Shown here: piece by piece, positions 56,906 to 64,000 of the stretch | Layout: the number at the start of each line of letters is the position of its first letter | How positions within the stretch are numbered: position 1 is the first letter of the stretch | NCBI GenBank assembly: GCA_018823835.1 | Contig: JAHJHT010000002.1 | Span: 1,116,001 to 1,180,000 of the forward strand | Direction: 5' to 3' | DNA: 64,000 nt | From: Alphaproteobacteria bacterium | Lineage (GTDB): Bacteria; Pseudomonadota; Alphaproteobacteria; Rhizobiales; Rhizobiaceae | Made by a program: the position numbers and the translations under genes | The notes under the pieces: generated by a model | What the model was told of the DNA's origin: nothing | Databases searched by the model: none | Seen by the model: only the letters and a program-made list of their open reading frames with translations

Positions 56906-56933
56906 TTAAGCGCCACTTAACCCTGTCGCTTAA
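56906..56933. promoter_or_regulatory. CtrA-box-like TTAA-N7-TTAA-N9-TTAA array upstream of second outer-membrane protein gene
   Basis: TTAAGCGCCACTTAACCCTGTCGCTTAA. Confidence 0.65.
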
Positions 56934-57057
56934 CCAAGAAATGCTTGCAGGGCATGGCGTTGCCGGCTTGGGGAGAGCCTTGGATTCCGAAGCTGCCAGA
57001 GCACCTGCCGGGGAGGACAACAATCGTGCGAGCCGATGCGCGAAGTCCTTGGCGTGG

Positions 57058-57215
57058 AGGCCTTGGAGGCCTATATCTGCCTTGACGATCTGTGCTTCCC
57101 GGCAGGAAATCATATTCCCCGGGGCCTTATTGATCCCTAGGGAGCTGTCCCTGGCCGGGCCCGTGGGTTCGGTCATACGGCGCCCACCTACTTTGTAGGT
57201 TCCCGGGATCGCTTT
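57058..57215 (+). ncRNA. ssrS: 6S RNA (SsrS), boundaries approximate
   Basis: Highly structured GC-rich segment (CCCGGCAGG...CCTGGCCGGG; GTGGG...CCCAC; ACCTAC-TTT-GTAGGT) directly upstream of and co-oriented with fau/ygfA, the conserved 6S location. Confidence 0.75.
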
Positions 57216-57331
57216 TCCACCGGTTGTGTGGATCGTCACTTTTCACCTGCGATCCGCCTGCCGGCCTGCGATCCGCCATCCAGCGTCGCTTGCAAGATGC
57301 CCGACCGCCATCATCCTGTTATTGTCGCTGC

Positions 57332-57919
57332 ATGACATCTGCCAAAGAGCTGAAACGTGAACTGCGCAAGCAGGCGCTGGCGCGACGCGACGCGCTTGAC
57401 GCGTTCTGGCGCATCGAGGCCTCGCTCGAGATGGCCGATCTGGCACGCGACGGCATAGCGGTCGACGGAACCTCCATTGTCTCGGGCTTCTGGCCGATGC
57501 GGTCGGAAGTCGACGTGCGGCCGCTGATGTTCGGCCTGCGCGAGCGCGGTGCGAGATTGTGCCTGCCGGCCATCATCGACAGCACGACCATCGTCTTCCG
57601 CGAACTGGTGCGCGGCGCGGCGCTCGTCGACATGGGATACGGCACGGCCGGACCGGGCGAGGACCATGCCGTCCTCGACCCGTCGGTAATGCTGGTGCCG
57701 CTGGCGGCGTTCGATGCGCGCGGCCACCGCATCGGCTACGGGGCCGGATACTACGACCGCGCCATAGCCAGGCTGGCCGGCAAGGGACTGACACCGCGCC
57801 TGGTGGGCATCGCCTTCGATTGCCAGGAGGTGGAACGGGTGCCGGAGGAACCGCATGACGTCATCATTCCAGAAATCCTGACCGAAACCGGCTTGCGCCG
57901 TTTCGAAGCGTCCCTATAG
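57332..57919 (+). CDS. fau: 5-formyltetrahydrofolate cyclo-ligase
   Basis: VSGFWPMRSEVDVRPLM, LVPLAAFDARGHRIGYGAGYYDRAIA; start at MTSAKELKREL. Confidence 0.95.
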   Translation: MTSAKELKRELRKQALARRDALDAFWRIEASLEMADLARDGIAVDGTSIVSGFWPMRSEVDVRPLMFGLRERGARLCLPAIIDSTTIVFRELVRGAALVDMGYGTAGPGEDHAVLDPSVMLVPLAAFDARGHRIGYGAGYYDRAIARLAGKGLTPRLVGIAFDCQEVERVPEEPHDVIIPEILTETGLRRFEASL

Positions 57920-57926
57920 AAGGACC

Positions 57927-58751
57927 ATGCGGCTTCTCTTCCTCGGCGACATGGTCGGCAAATCCGGACGGACGGCGGTGTGGGAGCAGCTCCCCGGGCT
58001 GATCTCGGACTTCCGGCTCGACTTCGTGATCGTCAATGGCGAGAACGCGGCGGGTGGCTTCGGCATCACCGAAGAAATCTTTCGCAACACGATCGAGGCC
58101 GGTGCCGACGTCGTCACCACCGGCAATCATGTCTGGGACCAGCGCGAGGCGCTGACCTTCGCGCCGCGCGAGGAGCGCTTCCTGCGCCCTGCCAACTATC
58201 CCAAGGGTACGCCCGGCCGCGGCGCCGGCGTCTTCATGGCTAAGAACGGCGCGCGCGTGCTGGTCGCCAACATCATGGGCCGGGTGTTCATGCATCCGGA
58301 ACTGGATGATCCTTTCCACTGCGGCGAGCGCGAACTGGCGGCAGCATCGCTCGGCGACCAGGTGGACGCGGCCGTGATCGATTTTCATGCCGAGGCGACG
58401 TCGGAGAAGATGTGCTTTGCGCATTTCGTTGACGGCCGGGCCAGCCTCGTGGTCGGCACGCACACGCACCAGCCGACCGCCGACCACCAGATCCTGAACG
58501 GCGGGACCGCATATCTGACGGACGCCGGCATGTGCGGCGACTATGATTCCTCGCTCGGCATGGACACGGAGGAGCCGCTCAACCGCTTCCTGTCGAAGGT
58601 GCCGAAGGGCCGGTTCGAGGCGGCCAACGGGCCGGCGACGATCTGTGGCGTGGGCGTCGACATCTCGGACAGGACCGGACTTGCCGAGAGGGTCGCGCCG
58701 TTTCGCCGCGGGCCGCGGCTGGAGGAAACGGAACCTGCCTTCTGGTCATGA
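57927..58751 (+). CDS. YmdB/TIGR00282-type metallophosphoesterase
   Basis: MRLLFLGDMVGKSGRTAVWEQLP, NGENAAGGFGIT, TTGNHVWDQ, VGTHTHQPTADHQILNGGTAYLTDAGMCGDYDSSLGM. Confidence 0.94.
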   Translation: MRLLFLGDMVGKSGRTAVWEQLPGLISDFRLDFVIVNGENAAGGFGITEEIFRNTIEAGADVVTTGNHVWDQREALTFAPREERFLRPANYPKGTPGRGAGVFMAKNGARVLVANIMGRVFMHPELDDPFHCGERELAAASLGDQVDAAVIDFHAEATSEKMCFAHFVDGRASLVVGTHTHQPTADHQILNGGTAYLTDAGMCGDYDSSLGMDTEEPLNRFLSKVPKGRFEAANGPATICGVGVDISDRTGLAERVAPFRRGPRLEETEPAFWS

Positions 58752-58821
58752 CGTTGACCTGAGCCTCTTACAAACCTAACTCTGCCTGACATTCTCCGGA
58801 CGACCCGAAAGAGCCGCCCAC

Positions 58822-59574
58822 ATGATCGAATTTCTTGCGCCGCATTTCCTCTGGACCAGCGACCCGACCGCCTGGGTCGCCCTGCTGACGCTGATTGTGC
58901 TCGAGATCGTGCTCGGCATCGACAATCTGATCTTCATCTCGATCCTGACCAACAAGCTGCCGAAGGAGCAGCAGGCCCGTGCACGCAGGCTGGGCATCAG
59001 CGCGGCGCTGATCATGCGGCTTGTCCTGCTCGCGACGATATCCTTCATCGTGCAGCTCACTGCGCCGCTGTTCACCCTGTTCGACCACGGTTTCTCGTGG
59101 CGCGACCTGATCCTCATCGCCGGCGGCCTGTTCCTGGTCTGGAAGGCCACGAAGGAGATTCATCACACTGTCGATCCGGACGACCACCAGGACTCGATGA
59201 TCGGCAAGACGGTGCAGCTTTCGCTCGGTGCCGCGATTTTCCAGATACTGCTGCTCGACCTTGTCTTCTCGATCGATTCCATCATCACGGCGGTCGGCAT
59301 GACCGACGAGATCGCCATCATGTACATCGCGGTGATCATCGCGGTTTCCGCCATGATGCTGGCGGCCACCCCGCTTGCCAACTTCATCGCCAAGAACCCG
59401 ACGATCGTCATGCTGGCGCTCGGCTTCCTGCTGATGATCGGCATGACGCTGATCGCCGACGGCATGGGCTACCATGTGCCGAAGGGCTACATCTATGCGG
59501 CGATGGGCTTCTCGGCCCTGGTCGAGGCGCTCAACATGCTGGCCAGGAACCGTCGAAAGAAGGTCGATCACTAG
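58822..59574 (+). CDS. TerC family membrane protein
   Basis: [43 protein letters not shown]. Confidence 0.95.
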   Translation: MIEFLAPHFLWTSDPTAWVALLTLIVLEIVLGIDNLIFISILTNKLPKEQQARARRLGISAALIMRLVLLATISFIVQLTAPLFTLFDHGFSWRDLILIAGGLFLVWKATKEIHHTVDPDDHQDSMIGKTVQLSLGAAIFQILLLDLVFSIDSIITAVGMTDEIAIMYIAVIIAVSAMMLAATPLANFIAKNPTIVMLALGFLLMIGMTLIADGMGYHVPKGYIYAAMGFSALVEALNMLARNRRKKVDH

Positions 59575-59589
59575 TCCGCCAAGGGACTG

Positions 59590-60393
59590 CTACACGCCGT
59601 CGAGAACGATGATCGTCGGCCGGTCGGGCAAGGTCCTAAGCGACACCTTGAGCGAACGGCTGGCTCGGAAATCGACCGCGAAATCCTTGCCCATCCGGCT
59701 GGTGAACTCGCCGATCGGGGTCGAATGCCTGTGCATCGGCAGGATCATCGAGGAATAGAGCCGGGTTGTTATCTCGCTCACGCGGTCGAGGGACAGTGTC
59801 ATGCCGCCGTCGACCGGCACCATGACAATGTCGAGCCGGCCGATTGCGCCATAGTGGGCATCTTCCAGATGGTGGTGCAGGTGGCCGAGATGGCCGATGC
59901 AGAGGCCCGCGACCTCGAAGATGAAGATCGAGTTGCCATCGGCCTCGAGCGCGCCGAAGCGCCTTATGTCGGTCGGCACATTGCGGATGTAGACATCGTC
60001 CAACACGAGTGCATGGCGCGCCGCGCCTCCGTCGGGGTTCCAGCCGCGCAGTACATGTTCGATGCCCGGGTCCGGCGTGTCCGAGAAATGGGTGCGGTGA
60101 GCCTTGTTCATGGTGACGACGCGCGGCAGAGGCTCTCTGCCGTACACTCCAGAGAAATCCGTGGCGATCCTGACGCCCGCCGGCGTCTCGATGATGTAGG
60201 TCGAGTGGCCGGCATAGGTGATCGTCACGTCGCCATCGACGAAGAGCTGGGCCGGGGTGAAGCTGGCATAGGTAACGGACGGCAGCGCCTGAGCGATCGC
60301 CATGCATTTCGACGGCGGCGGCTGGTCCTGCGCCGCTGCTGCGAGCGGCCAGAGAAGCGACGTTACCAGAACGGCTGCGGTCCGCCGGAGCAT
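59590..60393 (-). CDS. MBL-fold (metallo-beta-lactamase-like) hydrolase, exported
   Basis: [55 protein letters not shown]. Confidence 0.85.
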   Translation of the reverse strand: MLRRTAAVLVTSLLWPLAAAAQDQPPPSKCMAIAQALPSVTYASFTPAQLFVDGDVTITYAGHSTYIIETPAGVRIATDFSGVYGREPLPRVVTMNKAHRTHFSDTPDPGIEHVLRGWNPDGGAARHALVLDDVYIRNVPTDIRRFGALEADGNSIFIFEVAGLCIGHLGHLHHHLEDAHYGAIGRLDIVMVPVDGGMTLSLDRVSEITTRLYSSMILPMHRHSTPIGEFTSRMGKDFAVDFRASRSLKVSLRTLPDRPTIIVLDGV

Positions 60394-60580
60394 GACTGTC
60401 TCCCGAATTCGGATTGGCGCGATCCGAAACGATAACCGCTGTGCGACGCTTGACCAGTGGGCAGTGCGCTGGCCGGGTCACGTTTTCGCGAGCCGTCAAA
60501 CGCCTGTCGGCTGGACGTTTCTCCCCGACTTAACTATAAGCCCGCCATTCCGAACACTGCTGGAAGACGACAGGGACGCC

Positions 60581-61330
60581 ATGGCCGGCCATTCACAGTT
60601 CAAAAACATCATGCACCGCAAGGGCCGCCAGGACGCGGTCCGTTCGAAAATGTTCTCCAAACTGGCGCGCGAGATAACCGTCGCGGCCAAGTCCGGGGCA
60701 CCCGACCCGGCGATGAACCCGCGCCTCAGGCTGGCGGTACAGAACGCCAAGGCCGTGTCCATGCCGAAGGACAATATTGCCCGCGCCATCAGCAAGGCCT
60801 CGATGGGCGATGCGGAAAACTACGAGGAAGTGCGCTACGAAGGTTACGGACCCGGCGGCGTCGCGCTCATCGTCGAGGCGCTGACCGACAACCGCAACCG
60901 CTCAGCCTCGAACGTTCGGGCCGCCTTCACCAAGGCCGGCGGTGCCTTGGGCGAAACCGGCTCGGTGTCCTTCATGTGGGACCGCGTCGGCGAGATCTTC
61001 TACCCGGCCTCCGCGGGTGATGCCGAAAAGATGATGGAAGCCGCCATCGAGGCTGGCGCCGACGACGTGCAGTCCGACGAGGACGGTCACACGATCCTGT
61101 GCACCTTCGAAGGCCTGGGCGACGTCTCCAAGGCGCTTGAGGAAGCGCTCGGCGAGGCCGAATCGGTGAAGATCGTCTGGAAGCCGCAAAACAGCATCCC
61201 GGTCGACGAGGAACGTGCGCAGTCGCTGATGAAGCTGGTCGGCGTTCTCGAGGATGACGACGACGTGCAGAACGTCTACGCCAATTTCGAGGTCGACGAA
61301 GAGACGATGGCCAAGCTCAGCGCCGATTGA
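60581..61330 (+). CDS. YebC/PmpR family regulator
   Basis: [66 protein letters not shown]. Confidence 0.97.
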   Translation: MAGHSQFKNIMHRKGRQDAVRSKMFSKLAREITVAAKSGAPDPAMNPRLRLAVQNAKAVSMPKDNIARAISKASMGDAENYEEVRYEGYGPGGVALIVEALTDNRNRSASNVRAAFTKAGGALGETGSVSFMWDRVGEIFYPASAGDAEKMMEAAIEAGADDVQSDEDGHTILCTFEGLGDVSKALEEALGEAESVKIVWKPQNSIPVDEERAQSLMKLVGVLEDDDDVQNVYANFEVDEETMAKLSAD

Positions 61331-61440
61331 GCTGACTGCCGGCCGGCTGGCCGGCGGTCGTCGGCCGCCGGGCACTTCGCTGTCAATTGAACGTGTCTCC
61401 TGTGCGGTGCCTCGTGCCGCAAGTAACCAGGTCCAGAACG

Positions 61441-62928
61441 ATGTCTTTCGCCAAGCTTGACGCACTGGGGCGCAAACTCGAAGCGCTCGAGCACGCCCAG
61501 GCCATTCTCGGGGCCGACGAGGCTACCCATATGGCGGTGGGCGGCGGCGAGAAGCGGGCCGAGGCGATGTCGGTGCTGGCCGGCATGCACCATCGACAGG
61601 CGACGGCGCCCGAAATCGACGATTGGATCGCGGCCGCAGAGACGGAGAGCCTGAACGAGGAGCAGGCTGCGGCGCTGCGCGAATTCCGCCGGCACCACGC
61701 CAACCTGACCTGCCTGCCCGCCGAGTTCGTCGAACGTCAGACAACGGCGCGTATGCGTTGCGAACAGCTCTGGCGCGACCTGCGCGGCAAGAACGACTGG
61801 GCGAACTTCCTGCCCGCTCTGGAGGGCGTGATTGCGCTGGTCCGCGAGGAAGCGCAGATGCGTTCCGAGGCGACGGGTCTCGATCCCTACGACGCGCTGA
61901 TGGAGCAATACGATCCCGGCAATCGGGCCGCCGAGATCACGCCGGTCTTCACCGACCTGAAGAGCTTCCTGCGCGATTTCGTGCCCGAGGCGCTGGCCGT
62001 CCAGCAGGAACGTCTGGTACGGACGCCGTTGAAGCCGCTGTCGGGCGACTATCCGATCGAGCGCCAGCGCGAGCTTGGCCTCGCCATGATGGCAGCCGTC
62101 GGATTCGACCTCACGCATGGCAGCCTGGCGGTGTCGCATCATCCGTTCTGCGGCGGCGTGCCGAGCGACGTGCGGATCACCACGCGCTATCGCAGCACGG
62201 AGTTCCTCTCCGCGCTGATGGGCGTGCTGCACGAGACAGGCCACGCGCTCTACGAACAGAACCTGCCGAAGGAATGGTCGCACTGGCCGCTCGGAAAGGC
62301 GCGCGGCATGGCGATGCATGAGAGCCAGAGCCTGTTCGTCGAAAAGCAGCTCGGCCGCAACCCGGCCTTCTGGCAATGGGCCCTGCCCGAGGTCGAGAAG
62401 CACCTCGGCGAGGCCTGGAGCATCGACGATATCCTGCCGCATGTTCATTTCGTCCAGCCCGGCCTGATCCGTGTAGACGCCGACGAGGTGACCTATCCGC
62501 TGCATGTCATCCTGCGCTACGAGTTGGAGCAGGAACTCGTGGCGGGACGGCTCGAGGCTAACGACATCCCCGAAGCCTGGGACGCCCGGATGCGCGACTA
62601 TCTCGGCCTGTCGACCGTCGACAATTTCGCCGACGGCCCGATGCAGGATGTGCACTGGCCCTCCGGCGCGTTCGGCTATTTTCCTTCCTACACTCTGGGG
62701 GCCATGATGGCTGCGCAGCAATGGTCGGCGCTGAAGGCAGAACGTCCGGCCATTGACGACGAGATCGCTACCGGACGGTTCGATACGGTCAACGAATGGC
62801 GCCGCGCGAAGATCTGGTCGCAGGGCTCGCGCCATTCGACGCCGGACCTGCTGGAGCGAGCGACCGGGGAGCGCCTCAACGCGGCGCATTTCATCGATCA
62901 TCTCAGGGCACGCTACGGTTCTTCGTGA
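61441..62928 (+). CDS. M32 family carboxypeptidase (thermostable carboxypeptidase Taq type)
   Basis: GVLHETGHALYEQNLP HEXXH, MHESQSLFVEKQLGR. Confidence 0.95.
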   Translation: MSFAKLDALGRKLEALEHAQAILGADEATHMAVGGGEKRAEAMSVLAGMHHRQATAPEIDDWIAAAETESLNEEQAAALREFRRHHANLTCLPAEFVERQTTARMRCEQLWRDLRGKNDWANFLPALEGVIALVREEAQMRSEATGLDPYDALMEQYDPGNRAAEITPVFTDLKSFLRDFVPEALAVQQERLVRTPLKPLSGDYPIERQRELGLAMMAAVGFDLTHGSLAVSHHPFCGGVPSDVRITTRYRSTEFLSALMGVLHETGHALYEQNLPKEWSHWPLGKARGMAMHESQSLFVEKQLGRNPAFWQWALPEVEKHLGEAWSIDDILPHVHFVQPGLIRVDADEVTYPLHVILRYELEQELVAGRLEANDIPEAWDARMRDYLGLSTVDNFADGPMQDVHWPSGAFGYFPSYTLGAMMAAQQWSALKAERPAIDDEIATGRFDTVNEWRRAKIWSQGSRHSTPDLLERATGERLNAAHFIDHLRARYGSS

Positions 62929-63005
62929 GAGAACCCGCATGCGGGCTTGATCGACCGGCCGCGGGCACACACACTCGCGTCGGTTGAAGGGATGCGGGGG
63001 AGCCT

Positions 63006-64000
63006 ATGGGGGAACATATTGATGCCGTTGTTGTCGGCGCCGGGCTGGCGGGGCTAGCTGCAGCCGCCGAGCTTGGCGATGCCGGCAAGCGTGTCGTCAT
63101 CCTCGAACAAGAAGGCGAGAACTCGCTCGGCGGCCAGGCCTTCTGGTCGCTAGGTGGCCTGTTTTTCGTCGACAGTCCGGAGCAGCGCCGCATGCGCATC
63201 CGCGACAGCCGCGACCTGGCACTGCAGGACTGGCTCGGGTCGGCGCAGTTCGACCGTCCTGAGGATCGCTGGCCGCGCGAGGTGGCGGAAGCCTTCATCG
63301 ACTTCGCCGCCGGAGAGATGCGACCCTGGCTGCACCAGCAGGGCATGCGCTGGTTCCCGGTGGTCGGATGGGCCGAGCGCGGCGGCGGCATGGCGCATGG
63401 CCACGGCAATTCGGTGCCGCGCTTCCACGTTACGTGGGGGGCCGGCCCGGGCGTTCTTGCGCCCTTTCTCCGCCGCGTCGGAGAGCACGTCGCGCGCGGC
63501 ACGACGGTTCTGAAGTTCCGCCACCGGGCGAGTCGCCTCGTGAAGACGAACGGCGCGGTCACCGGCGTTGCCGGGGAGATACTCGAGCCATCGACCGTCC
63601 AGCGGGGGGAGAGGTCCGGCCGCGCAGCGGTCGGCGAGTTCGAGGCTGGCGCTGACGCGGTGATCGTCACGTCGGGCGGCATAGGCGGTGACCACGAACT
63701 TGTGCGCCGCAACTGGCCGGCGAAGCGGCTCGGCCCTGCGCCGAAGACGATGGTCGCCGGCGTACCGCATCACGTCGATGGCCGCATGGTCGCGATCACG
63801 CAGGCAGCCGGCGGCGCGGTGATCAATGCCGACCGCATGTGGCACTACACCGAGGGCGTCAGGAACTTCGCGCCGATCTGGCCGAACCACGGCATCCGCA
63901 TCCTGCCGGGCCCGTCTTCGCTGTGGTTCGATGCGTTGGGCAATCGCATGCCGGCGCCCTGCCTGCCGGGCTTCGATACACTTGGCACGCTGAAGCACAT
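63006..64000 (+). CDS. FAD-binding dehydrogenase (flavoprotein), 5' part only, truncated by window edge
   Basis: MGEHIDAVVVGAGLAGLAAAAELGDAGKRVVILEQEGENSLGGQAFWSLGGLFFVDSPEQRRM; Rossmann GxGxxG. Confidence 0.9.
   Translation, partial: MGEHIDAVVVGAGLAGLAAAAELGDAGKRVVILEQEGENSLGGQAFWSLGGLFFVDSPEQRRMRIRDSRDLALQDWLGSAQFDRPEDRWPREVAEAFIDFAAGEMRPWLHQQGMRWFPVVGWAERGGGMAHGHGNSVPRFHVTWGAGPGVLAPFLRRVGEHVARGTTVLKFRHRASRLVKTNGAVTGVAGEILEPSTVQRGERSGRAAVGEFEAGADAVIVTSGGIGGDHELVRRNWPAKRLGPAPKTMVAGVPHHVDGRMVAITQAAGGAVINADRMWHYTEGVRNFAPIWPNHGIRILPGPSSLWFDALGNRMPAPCLPGFDTLGTLKH

Overview
GC-rich (about 60-65% by eye) chromosomal window that reads as Rhizobiales/Phyllobacteriaceae-like (Mesorhizobium-type) core genome. 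It is densely packed with housekeeping genes. I recognise no transposon, prophage, CRISPR array, rRNA or tRNA gene. Main blocks: tesA-type esterase with a LolD/FtsX-like ABC exporter; BI-1/YbhL; acnA; cytochrome c maturation genes ccmA-ccmB-ccmD-ccmG with no ccmC between B and D; a TRAP transporter; an OmpR-type two-component system with a Spy/CpxP-like protein; glmM, ispG; rpmF; phaR/phaA/phaB; a SUV3-like helicase, S4 protein, fdxA, carD, rpoH2 cluster; thiBPQ with a TPP riboswitch, and thiN; purA; serA/serC; two outer-membrane beta-barrel proteins; fau, ymdB-like, terC, yebC, an M32 carboxypeptidase. The most interesting content is non-coding: (i) a small RNA with three hairpins, each presenting an anti-Shine-Dalgarno CCUCCUCCC loop (suhB/alpha-r14 type); (ii) an apparently unannotated structured transcript with its own intrinsic terminator on the + strand between two minus-strand genes (about 5760-5957); (iii) the same three-half-site TTAA array (CtrA-box geometry) upstream of both outer-membrane protein genes; (iv) a duplicated ~70-bp element with 11-bp-phased GANTC/GTTC sites upstream of the helicase; (v) 6S RNA, serC-, ybhL- and TPP-type leaders; and (vi) the missing ccmC. 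All calls come from reading the sequence; no database search was run.
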